This document shows positions 1 to 9,410 of a stretch of 62,386 bases of DNA, piece by piece (position 1 is the first letter of the stretch; each line of letters begins with the position of its first letter). The notes beneath the pieces were generated by a model. The model did no database searches, was not told the origin of the DNA, and was given only the letters and a program-made list of their open reading frames with translations. This DNA is from Symbiodinium natans (taxonomy: Eukaryota > Sar > Dinophyceae > Suessiales > Symbiodiniaceae). The stretch lies in assembly GCA_905221605.1 (NCBI GenBank), contig CAJNDS010000561.1, forward strand, positions 42,501 through 104,886. Direction: 5' to 3'. The position numbers and the translations under genes were made by a program.

Positions 1-15
1 GTGTGTACATGTGCA

Positions 16-162
16 GGCCTAGGTTTGGGCTATTATAATTCCTTTAGCTCAGGTGAGAAGCGAAAGCAAAAGGAAAAGGAAAAGGAAACTGCCACGGCCG
101 AGCCGGCGGACAAGCAGCCAGACTGGACGAACGAAGCATGGGAAGAGTATCTGAAAACCTGA
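16..162 (+). CDS. possible 5' exon of the gene 1 region (tentative)
   Basis: A short open stretch follows a TGCAG acceptor-like end and reads as a lysine/glutamate-rich segment (GEKRKQKEKEKETATAEP) followed by an acidic aromatic part (PDWTNEAWEEYLK). It ends at a TGA that could be intronic. The composition is coding-like and unlike the surrounding AT-rich and telomere-like DNA. It could be an upstream exon of the multi-exon gene that follows, or the last exon of a gene lying off the left edge. No family recognised. Confidence 0.3.
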   Translation, partial: GLGLGYYNSFSSGEKRKQKEKEKETATAEPADKQPDWTNEAWEEYLKT

Positions 163-321
163 TCGAGCCGCGCGAATGATTTTACAATCATGGGTTATAT
201 GCATGCGTGCACAGACACAAGCACTGCAGGCAATTCTGAAACGCACCTAACCCCAGAAAGCTAGTCCGTGCAAACCCTACAACAATTCTATGAGGCGCGG
301 GGTTTTGTAGGGGTTTGACTA

Positions 322-359
322 ATAGGGTTTAGGGTTTAGGGTTTAGGGTTTAGGGTTTA
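322..359 (+). repeat. TTTAGGG telomere-type repeat, interstitial
   Basis: About five tandem copies of AGGGTTT lie between coding-like segments at 16-162 and 458-521. TTTAGGG is the telomere repeat reported for dinoflagellates and plants. The copy is internal and short, so it is not a chromosome end. Confidence 0.85.
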
Positions 360-457
360 TGGGCATGCGTATTGTAGCACTTAATTTATACCAAAGAGAC
401 GACCACAGCTCATGGCTGAGGCCGGCAGTGCACATGTGTCTTAGGGCATGCGTGCAG

Positions 458-3400
458 AGATTGGGCCCGATGCAGCACCTATAGCTGCGCCGGAAGCGTG
501 GCATGAATCATTTCACCTCTGGTAGACCATGTGCGTCCATGGCCCACGGGTGCGATTGTGCCAAGCGGAAAATTTCTCAGGCCGTACATGCGTGGCACGC
601 ACGCATGCAGCATATATGTTCATCCGCGTGCGCAGGTGCAGCAGATTCTGGCCAGCAGGGTGCCGTCACTAAGCTCGTGCAGAGCTTCCTGGACATGCTC
701 CTGAAGGGGGAGGCCTTATAATATATATGGACACACACGCAAGTGCAAATTAACATGTGTATATATATATATATATGCTAGGGTTTAATATAGGGTTTAG
801 GGTTTAGGGTTTAGGGTTTTAGGGTTTTAGGGTTTTAGGGTTTTAGGGTTTATAGGGTTCAAAGGGTTTAGGGTTTGAGGATTATAGGGTTTAGGGTTTA
901 TCGCTGCAGGCATCTATGACGCGGCTGGCAAAGACCTTGGCGGCCATCAAAGAGCTTCCCCATTATTTGGTTCCGTGCTCTATCTGATATTTATTCCCAT
1001 GCATGCGCTGTGCCGTGTGAGTCCATGCAAGTACGCGAGCTTGTGTATACATGCGGGTGCCTGTGGCGGGCCCTGGCAAGGAATGATATTCTGAGATTAG
1101 CCGACCGATTCGAAACCAAGCAGGGCTGGGGCTTGGAGCGAGAGTTCGCTGCGTGGAGTTTGACATTAAGCTGGCGGTCTTGCCTGCCCGAGCCGTACGA
1201 GTTGCCTGATCGCATGTCATGTTGGTCACGCACCCACTTGCAAGTCAGATTGGCCAGTTTTCGTAATATCGAACTTGCAAGCTTAAAGGCTGCAGGTGCC
1301 GCGAGCAGGGCACTCAGAATACATTGCAGCTAACAACCCGCCATGCCACTATTTTTTTTCGTCAGGTGCCCTTGCCTCCTGGGTCTAGACAGAAGACTGT
1401 GCGGATCGGCGTCCTGTTGCCGCATGAGATCTTTGCGCAGCTGTACACGTACGGCAACCATGAACTTTTCCACAGCCTCTTGAGCGGCACCCCTGACGTG
1501 TCTTGCATGTATTAGAATTTGACCATTGAATGGGTTTTTGCCGGGTTCTGCCGGGTTTTGCCGGGTTTTGTTTTTACCTCGTTTTTGTTATCTGGAGGGG
1601 AGGCCGGGGGGTGGAGGGGCTGGAGGGGCTGGAGGGGCTGGAGGGGCTGGAGGGCTAAGGGCTGGAAGGGAGGGCTGGAGGGGTGCAGACCTGGAGGGCT
1701 GGGGCTGGAAGGGGGGTGCAAAATCGAGCAAATTCACGGGCTGGAGGGGGCTGCAGGGCTTGGGAGCTAGAGGGGGCAGGGGCTGGAGGGCTGGAGGGGG
1801 GGCTTGGGCTGGAGAGGCTGGAGGGACTTGGAGCTTCCCGGTTTGGACCTCCCAAACCGGGTGCAGGCTGAAAGGGGCTGCAGCTTGAATCCTTTTGGTT
1901 CCTTGCATTGCGATTGTGAACTGCAGGATTATTGTACGAGCTACTCGTAATGAATCACATACCATTACTATTTATCCTGGCCTTGAGGGTTTAGGGTTTA
2001 TAAGGTTTAGGGTTTATAAGGTTTAGGGTTTAGGGTTTAGGGTATACCATATATGGTATATGTATATATATATATATATATTATCTATATCTATAGGAGC
2101 TGAGACGCTTCTGGGCGAACAATGGCGATCTATCGGACCAAGTCAAAGAAGCGTTCGGTTCGGACGTATCTCAACTGCAAATATATCTATATATATATAT
2201 ATTTCTTACAATATATATATATATATCTTAGAAAACATATATTGCACGCATGCTGCTGAGAAGGTACTTTTGGCAAACACGATCCCCTGGCGCCTCTACG
2301 GGGACGGCGCTGAAGTTTTCGGTGCCATGCTCATGCAGCCATGCATGCGTGCATGATCTAGATTGCATCGATGGATTAATTTGACACGTGCAGGCAGCTC
2401 CAACTTCGAACTCCTAAGCCTCGTTTCGGTGGTGCCAGGGCGCACCAACACGTTGGACACACGAATTCCGCTTCTGCACTTAAATTGTATATATATATAT
2501 ATAATATGCATTCATGCATGCATGCATCATGTGATTGAGGCTTCCGTTTTTGTACATGCATGCATTCCAAGGATAGCAATTCGAAGCACCACCACCTCCG
2601 GCGAGGACAGTCCGGTACAATCGATCATGCGCATGCATGTATATGCAGCCTATGCAGCTATATATATATAGTGCGTTATATTTTCGCCTTGCAGGACTGC
2701 CGCAAATTACTTTTGGAGATTATCGCATGGTCATTTCGATGTTTAGGCGCCGTGCGGTGCAATGACATGCATGTACGATTTTATATCCATGCAGTCGAAT
2801 GCACATGCACTCATGTGTACCGAAGCACGCTTGCTGAGGAGATGGCCGCTGGCCTCAGACAGATCCTTTCGGATCTCCGTGGCCCAAAGGTTCTGTCAGG
2901 TCGTTAAATGCTGGCAAGAAGCTCGCCGGACCCTGGCGTGCGGTGTTCGGTGGATTACAGGGCGACCAGGACTTCCTACACAAGATTCTGAACTTCAAAA
3001 GAATCTCCGCGCGTATATGTGTGTGCATGCATGCTACTAGTGATTGAAACCCTACAAACCCTAAACCCTAAACCTTATAAACCCTAAACCCTATAAACCG
3101 TAAACTATAAACCCTCAACCCTAAACCCTATACCTTAAACCCTAAACCCTAAACCCTATAAACCCTATAAACCCTATAAACCCTATATATAGTAAGATAT
3201 ACGCATGCATGCTGCTGAGGATCATGGCACTCCAAGCGTGTCGAATGCTGCCACTACTGTGAGGCGCATGCATGAATACAGACGGAGCGGCCAATTGTTA
3301 TATATATATATATAGAGAATTTTAAATTTGTCGATTTCAATCTGCACGCATGCAGGCCACCCAGATCCTGAAACCAGGCGGCGACGCTCGCATGCTGTAC

Positions 3401-4676
3401 ACAGAGTACGGTCCAGATGCAGCGCACAGAGAGACGCGCCTTGCCACGTAGAAGTGCGCGGCTGACAAGTTCATGCGTGCGTGGGTGCATTCCCCTTGAC
3501 ACGTGCCAATGCCCTAGGGTGCTGCAGACCAGAGAAGACTGGGTGGCCGTGCATGGGCAGAATGTCATCACTGGCATGGTTGGCTTCTCACCTCGGAGTT
3601 TTCTGTCCAAAGTTCATTAATACTTTATCCGAGCTCTTTCCATGTTTGTCTGTTTTCTGTAGTCGACTAGCATGCATGTGCATCTTATGAGCCGAGCGCT
3701 GAAACAGGAATTTTCCCAGACATCCTGCATGTGCTGGATCTGCAGATCAGCCCAGACTGCATTACAAGCGCTCTCTTGGACTTCTCGGACAAGGGGGTTT
3801 TGGATGGCAGATCAAGGGACGCCCGCCTGGATGTCATCGCCCAGAAGTACTTCACTTGGTGTGCCTCCGAAGGATCATTGGCTGTTCGTACTGCCTAGCA
3901 TGCGAGCGCAATCCAGTCGATTTCACACGCATGCATGGATGCAAATGTGCAGGAGTCACTGTCAAAGCGAGCCCCAAGCTGTTCCTTATCAAAACGATGC
4001 TGGCAGATGGACCTGGGACCTACCCAAGGGTGTCCCAGAAGTTCTTGAAAGGTGCTGCTTCGAGATTCGTGATTTACTTTTTGATGGAGTTCTCTCGCGA
4101 GATGCACCGGAAGACTGGTGACCGCCTCGATGCCTGCCGAGCCCATCTCTTTTCCGCTTTGGCCTCGCTGCTGACATTGTTTGCTGAGCATGGGAAGCCT
4201 GCCTGAAAAAGCATGCATGCATGCATGCAAAACACGTTCTGCAGCACACATATACAATACCTGGTTTCGGATTTGGGCTGTAGGGTTTTTGGCTGTATGG
4301 GGTATAATGCTTCCTAGCCTCCACTGTGTGACATGCCCATGCAATAAGATCTATAGGCGCTACTTCAATGTCGATGCCTGCAGCGACGACCATCCGGAAC
4401 TTCTCGCACAGCATGCGTACTTGTCCTATCGGTTCCACTACAACCAGATGGTCCAGTGGGCACTGAGCCAGAACCTCCTCAGATACCAGCTCAGACCAAA
4501 AATTCACATACTGGAACATGTGCAGCCCGCCTTGCGATGAAGATCATCCGTGCATGCATGCTTGATAATATATATATATACTATATATATGTATAAGTAT
4601 ATATATATATATATGTATGTATTTATAGATATATACGTGCATATAAATATAAATATAAATATAAATATAAATATTA

Positions 4677-4708
<32 letters not shown>

Positions 4709-5072
4709 TATATATATATATTGTTGAAAAAGTAGCAGATCGATTTATATAGGCTCACACACATGCGTGTCCTATTTGTTTTCTTCTTTCACTATAAGGA
4801 TCCTGGACTTTATCCCGGACATTGGCAACCCAAGATACTACAGCTGCTTCCTGGACGAGGATCTGATAGCCAAAATGAAGTACCTAGCCTGCAATTGAGT
4901 GGCCTGGATACATGCATACATACGTGCGTGCAGCCCTGTCCATCCACCCACATGTGCAAGGAAGATCGTTGAACACACTCACCCGAAGACAATGAGTGTG
5001 CGAGCTCTGGAGCATTATGCTGTCATGGCGGCTATGCGATGGACAGGAGGCTTCTCCAACCCGCGCGCGTGA
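458..5072 (+). CDS. multi-exon gene of an amplified dinoflagellate-type family, function unknown
   Basis: The exons cannot be seen as one ORF but join in phase. Best-supported exons are 910-969, about 1060-1285, 1366-1497, 2097-2165, 2261-2321, 2394-2486, 2695-2746, 2839-3012, 3220-3263, 3356-3442, 3528-3597, 3708-3887, 3953-4200, 4349-4533, 4799 to about 4890, and about 4961-5069 with TGA at 5070. Exons at 458-521 and 636-712 are weaker, and the piece joining 2486 to 2695 (around 2577-2614) is uncertain. Landmarks in order are LLPHEIFAQLY, FWANNGDLSDQVK, IPWRLYGDGAEVFG, TNTLDTRIPLL, WRAVFGGLQGDQDF, a CCHYC cysteine cluster, LYTEYGPDAAHRETRL, FPDILHVLDLQ, RPKIHILEH, NPRYYSCFLDEDL and HPKTMSVRALEHY. 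From memory this order matches a high-copy protein family of dinoflagellate genomes with no assigned function. The DILHVLDL and RPKIHILEH blocks loosely recall TNP2/KDZ-type transposases; that is inference only. The true start was not found. Confidence 0.75.
780..901 (+). repeat. degenerate TTTAGGG repeats in a gene 1 intron
   Basis: About a dozen TTTAGGG and TTTTAGGG units follow a TA run, between the exon ending near 712 and the exon starting at 910. The G-rich strand is the coding strand. Confidence 0.85.
1605..1880 (+). repeat. GGGGCTGGAG minisatellite
   Basis: The first part (about 1610-1660) is a near-perfect 10-bp tandem repeat. The rest is degenerate, with GGCTGGAGG blocks mixed with CTGCAGGGCT. 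The strand is strongly G-rich and lies inside the 1498-2096 intron. Confidence 0.85.
1985..2042 (+). repeat. TTTAGGG-type repeats in the same intron
   Basis: There are about seven AGGGTTT units, some separated by ATAAGG, with the G-rich strand on the coding strand. They end directly before a TA-rich stretch and the acceptor at 2096. Confidence 0.8.
3048..3187 (-). repeat. CCCTAAA repeats in a gene 1 intron, reversed orientation
   Basis: About 17 degenerate CCCTAAA/CCCTATAAA units lie in the intron between the exon ending at 3012 and the exon starting at 3220. The C-rich strand is the coding strand, opposite to the other three telomere-like tracts at 322, 780 and 1985. Confidence 0.85.
4566..4725. 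repeat. TA and TAAATA microsatellite in a gene 1 intron
   Basis: TATA runs flank an ATAAAT hexamer array at about 4642-4675, inside the intron 4534-4798. Shorter TA runs occupy other introns of the gene at 719-780, 2055-2090, 2185-2235, 2487-2505, 2659-2672 and 3299-3316. Confidence 0.85.
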
Positions 5073-5370
5073 AAAATGAAGATGGCCGCACTCACATGCA
5101 TGCATGCCCTATATAAACCGGAACCCTCAACCGCATAGTATTTGAAGTTTCCCGCTTCGCACGCATATATAAGTTAATTGAGCATGCGTGTTTTCCCCGT
5201 TTTGTAAACGTGTTGTATAGCTAAAGAAGAACCTAAACGAACTATACGGTCGACCTACATAAAGGCCGACCTATACGTACACCCGGCCTGTGCTGGTATG
5301 TAATAACCCTCGTAATATTCAAGCAGACATATGATACTTATATTTTTAAAAATGATAGAATGTGCATACT

Positions 5371-5450
5371 ATGTATGGGTCCGGCCCATGTCCGGGTGAG
5401 TCCAGGTCCGGGTGGGTCCGGGTCCGGGTCTGGGTCCGGGGGGGGGTACG
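5371..5450 (+). repeat. GGGTCCGGGT minisatellite
   Basis: Degenerate GTCCGGGT(G/C) units of 6-12 bp lie between gene 1 and the transporter, with a G9 run at the end. On the minus strand they read as Asp-Pro repeats, a translation artefact. Confidence 0.7.
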
Positions 5451-5455
5451 GACGT

Positions 5456-5661
5456 TGAGGCGCGAGACAAGGGAAATTACGGCACCTGAAAACATAGTAA
5501 AAGGGTTTGATTACGATTGCACTACACCTACCGCTAAGGAACAATATGAAGCAAGACTAGGGCAGGCTTGTCACAATCCATCTCCGCAGCGCAGCCCTAT
5601 TTCGGCACACGGCTTGAAGAATGTTCTTTCGAAGGCTATAGTCCGGGACTCGAGGCCTTAG
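5456..5661 (+). CDS. coding-like segment after gene 1 (tentative)
   Basis: Downstream of the minisatellite the plus frame reads a mixed, protein-like sequence with ITAPENIVKGFDYDC and TAKEQYEARLGQ, ending at a TAG near 5661. It could be a late exon of gene 1, since the 5072 stop may be intronic, or a remnant of another gene. No family recognised, and no start or splice site is certain. Confidence 0.3.
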
Positions 5662-5836
5662 GCCTTAGGCCAGTGCACTCTCGGCATTGCCAAGCACAAC
5701 GGCTGAGAGGCGACAGTAAAGGGGCAGAAGCCTCGCGTGCCTGATAAGCCTCTGCTAAGATCGACCTCCAGGATCCCCAGAGCTTGTCGCACAGGTGCAA
5801 GCTGCACGGAAGCAGAGTTTTGTGTGTCCACTGCTT

Positions 5837-7249
5837 TCAATCCTTGCCCGACCACTTCCAGATCAGCCAGTTGCTGCATCCAATCTGGAAAGAAGGACGG
5901 AGGTCGTCGAAGGCAAGGTATCCGACGGCCTTCAGCGCACAAGCGCAGAAGCTGATCCATCCGACCGTGAACACCAAGGCAACCGTGATCTTCTCTGAGC
6001 GCTTTATTGGGTCCTCCAGTCCACAGTGAGGTGACTCAATGTTGTCTGTGGCGGGCCGAGTCTTGAGGAACTTCCAGTAGAGGACTGCTGGGTAGATCTG
6101 GGTCACCCAGGGAATGGTGAGAGCTGTCACAAAGTCCACCAAGGTGTCGATGCTTGGGACAAAGGTGCTTAGAAACAAGGCCGACAAGAAGGTGGGCAAG
6201 GAGTAGCCCAGGTACTTGAGGATGTCAGGCAACCTCCACGTGTCCTTGAAGTCTGGGGCCCAGCACTTCTGGCAAAACCTTCCCAGCGGGACCGAGTCGA
6301 GCATGTAACACACAAAGTTCCCCATCATTTGGAAGATGTTGAAGAAGGTGTTGATCAAGTTCCCACGGGCAAAAACACCCACACCCGTCGTGGCGGCGAT
6401 GACCTCCCCCACGTTGTACCCCCAACGAGCCACAACAAGGGTGCCAACGACCACGAAGAGCGCCACGTTGAGGATTCCGGCCATCCACAGCGACTTCTTG
6501 AAGTCGGCAGGCTTCCGCATACAAGTGCTTAGTTCCACAGTGAGGAACGCGGGAATGAATGCCCAAGCACCGATGGTGAAGCCACTGGCAAGCCTCACAA
6601 GCCTCAAGCCCAACTTAGGCTCTGGGTTCCCAATCCACTGAGCAGGGATTCTGGGAACATGCTCGTACTGGAAGGCCGCAAGCACCATGCAAATCACCAT
6701 GCCGATGACGCAAAGGAAGGAGATCTCTGTGAAAGTCTTCGCGTTGGTAAAGGTCCTAACTTGCGTCGTGAGTAAGCAGACCGCTGCAACCAGCCACACG
6801 TAGTAGTCCATACAGTCGCCCAGCCCGCCAATTTCAACCATTGAATACAAGGAAATCGCACAGAAGGTAAGAGCACATGGCATGTAAAGGCAGAAATTAC
6901 CGAGCTGCAATACGTTGCCCCACACCTGCGCCTGTCGGCCACCCACCTCGAAGCCGAGATCTCCGAAAGTTTCGCAGTGCGGGTACTGGATCTTCATCTC
7001 CAGGAGCATGTTGGCTCCAGCAACCGAGGCCCAGGTGAGGATCAAGCACAAAGCGATGCCCCCCACATAGCCGGCATTGGCAATTGCGAAAGGGACAGCC
7101 ATCACAGCGGAGGGTGCTGCGAATGTAAAGACGGTGATGCCGGCCTCCTTCCAGCCCATGTGGCCCGCAACCTGGCCCCCATCCTGAGCAGCAACGAGCG
7201 GGGCGCTTGGAGCACTTGGAGCACCTGGCACGCCTCGTGTCTCACTCAT
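5837..7249 (-). CDS. AAAP-family amino acid transporter
   Basis: This is a complete intronless frame of 470 residues, with ATG at 7249-7247 and TGA at 5839-5837. After an Ala/Pro/Gly-rich cytosolic N-terminus of about 30 residues come some eleven hydrophobic segments, near residues 33-55, 62-82, 108-130, 145-163, 174-193, 217-237, 253-275, 298-318, 345-365, 370-392 and 425-447. The first segment reads AGITVFTFAAPSAVMAVPFA and the second begins with a Gly-rich AGYVGGIALCL, the usual opening of amino acid/auxin permease-type transporters (SLC32/36/38 relatives). The length fits that family. It should carry amino acids, by proton- or sodium-coupled transport, across the plasma or an organelle membrane; substrate and direction cannot be read. 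It is convergent with gene 1. The lack of introns contrasts with the other genes here and suggests a retroposed copy, which is inference. Confidence 0.93.
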   Translation of the reverse strand: MSETRGVPGAPSAPSAPLVAAQDGGQVAGHMGWKEAGITVFTFAAPSAVMAVPFAIANAGYVGGIALCLILTWASVAGANMLLEMKIQYPHCETFGDLGFEVGGRQAQVWGNVLQLGNFCLYMPCALTFCAISLYSMVEIGGLGDCMDYYVWLVAAVCLLTTQVRTFTNAKTFTEISFLCVIGMVICMVLAAFQYEHVPRIPAQWIGNPEPKLGLRLVRLASGFTIGAWAFIPAFLTVELSTCMRKPADFKKSLWMAGILNVALFVVVGTLVVARWGYNVGEVIAATTGVGVFARGNLINTFFNIFQMMGNFVCYMLDSVPLGRFCQKCWAPDFKDTWRLPDILKYLGYSLPTFLSALFLSTFVPSIDTLVDFVTALTIPWVTQIYPAVLYWKFLKTRPATDNIESPHCGLEDPIKRSEKITVALVFTVGWISFCACALKAVGYLAFDDLRPSFQIGCSNWLIWKWSGKD

Positions 7250-7980
7250 GGCAAGAGACTACGGGCTCCTAGGGCTCCTAGAGCAAGCAAGGGCTTGAGC
7301 ATCCCAGAGTCTCAAAGACACCAAAATGTCTCCCAAAGAAGCCTTCCCCCCCCCGGAGGTCGCCTAGTTCTGGTGGGACTCCGAACAGCGCACCAGGCTT
7401 CCCCAAGTGCTAACAAATCGCGGATGCGGCCTGTAAGTTGGCTTTGGGCAGCATGGTCGCCGGCACTTGGAGACCACGAAGTCGAGAAGGGTGAGATGAA
7501 CTCTCAAGTTTTGGTCTAGGCAAGCTGGCACCCCGCACCGCCCCCCAAAAAAAAGAGGCTCCAAAAACAGAGCAGAAGTAAATTGATCTGACAGGTCCCG
7601 GAGGCCAAATGGTCAAGCTATTTAAACATTTGACGGCCTGTCATTTTGACTTTGCAAAGCTATTTGTCTAGTCAAAGCCTCCGAAATCTCCGGGAAGCAG
7701 GGGCAAAGGACCCGAAAACGGCCCCAGGGGGCCCCTGGCAGGGAACGTGAGGGCTCCCCTAAACATTATTGAGCGAATATGTGTTTTTGATATATGTATG
7801 TTTCGTTCAAGACTTGCGTTTCTCAAGTTTCGCTAAAGGTTTTTTTTTTTTCAAAACGTGACTGGGACCCAAACCCCACTACACAATGACTGTAAGCCGA
7901 AACCCTACAACGGTTGTTTAAGACCCGTCAAACAATACGTAAAGGTCCTTGCCACACACACATATATATCTATGTATACG

Positions 7981-8028
<48 letters not shown>

Positions 8029-9410
8029 CATGTGTGCATATGTTTGTCTACATCGGGGACGACCTTTTCCTAGGACCCCACAGACTTTCGTTGAACGTTC
8101 TGAGTCCTGTTTTGGGGTGACACAACACTACCTTCGAACTCTGCCTGTGGCCCCGCAGAAGGGCCGGCCCGGCTGCCGAGGCGCGTGCAAGCGCTAACAA
8201 TTTACGGCCAGAACCTGTGTGGTGGTAAATTCTATTCATTGCTTTATCTCCAATATATTTGCCTAATGCAAATATTCATTATGGTTTACCGCAGCAAGCT
8301 TCTCTACACAAAATGATTGCTTTGGCCGTTATTTCTCGATGTGCTTGTTGTTTAGTGCCGAATGGCCCCGAGCCTTACCCTAAGCCCCTCCAGCAGCCTG
8401 AAATCCGAATGCTTAAAAATCTCAAGCCCTCGAACCAAAACCCAACAGTTTTGCCCGCATACACAGACTTGAGCCCAGGCTGCGGTGTTTTCTTTGGGCC
8501 GGTGGGCCGGCCCATGCCGCTAGGCCCAAAATGTGGAATGTTCATGAAGATGCCCTCGTTTAAAGATGATGAACCGAAGAAGAACCGGAAAATGTTGAAG
8601 GCAGATTCTCTAAAGGGTACTGGGCGTTGTAATTGCAGGCTTTCCGGGAGTCCTGGCAGCATGTCAGCACACTTAGACTGCCGCGAGTAGAAAAAGGCAA
8701 TGTGGGAACTGCTTCCTTGGGATCCCGTTTTGGCGGAGTAGACACCTCGTGGCAGCAAGGTTTGCAGGACATAAAGATGCGCTGCACAACCTCAACATTT
8801 AGCACCATTCCATGGAATTTCACACGTTCGGGCGTCGCACTTCAAGGCGCATTCGGCAACGCCAAATTTCTTCGGTCAAAGCTGCCGATGCATCAAGGTG
8901 CCTCTTCGACAGAAAGGCTGCAGGGACCAGGATGCCATGTTTCCTCTCTGGTCACCTGCTATGAACGCCGGTTTAAGGCCACTCGCGAAACTAAGTTCAT
9001 AAGCCCTCCCAAATTGCGAGAATGATAGCTGGCAGCGTGTGGCGATGGTTCTGATGAAGAGCGTGACTCTGATCACACTAACCTGGAGAAAAGCAGCCGC
9101 CGAGTGTCGCAGGGGGCATGAGATGTGAGGTTGCAAGCTTAGGTAAAACCTTGCCATGTGCACGTCTGAAGCTGGGGGCGCCTGGAGTCAAACAAGCCAA
9201 TGTGCCAAGCACCAAAACGGCCTTTTTTGTGCTTCGTCCATGCGAGGGTGGCCCGGCATTTTCATGCTTCGCTGGGCCAACCCCTCGAAAAATGCCTCAT
9301 TTAACCTGGGCACAGGACTTGCAGGTTTCTACTCGCACCTTGTGAGCTACGGCAAGGGCCAGCTGCCGGATTGCAGATCTTCTTCGCGGTTCCTTAAAAT
9401 GAGCGTCTCT
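7250..9410. other. intergenic region upstream of the transporter; no firm gene
   Basis: It contains a CCCCCCC tract at 7346, a T12 tract near 7841, and a TA run at 7985-8032. Frames at 8259-8690 and 8633-9025 (plus) and 8375-8823 (minus) overlap each other and contain no recognisable motif, so none is called. The transporter promoter should lie just beyond 7249, but no core element was recognised. Confidence 0.5.
7985..8032. repeat. TA microsatellite
   Basis: About 22 TA dinucleotides, interrupted by single C residues, lie in the region upstream of the transporter gene. Confidence 0.85.

Larger units (their letters stand above)
1498..2096 (+). other. 599-bp gene 1 intron with minisatellite and telomere-like repeats
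   Basis: The intron runs from GTGTCT after SGTPD to CTATAG before ELRRFW, and both flanking exons are in phase 0. It holds three copies of GCCGGGTT(C/T)T near 1538-1570, a 10-bp GGGGCTGGAG minisatellite at about 1605-1880, and TTTAGGG-like repeats at 1985-2042. A TA run precedes the acceptor. ORFs rich in Gly/Trp or Pro across this interval are artefacts of the minisatellite. Confidence 0.75.

Noticed and set aside
1-3187. A chromosome end at the left edge
   Set aside because: The telomere-type tracts are short, degenerate, face both ways and are embedded between exons.
8259-9025. Overlapping ORFs of 130-143 codons
   Set aside because: Both strands are open to a similar extent, no motif or repeat family is recognisable, and no splice-consistent model could be built.
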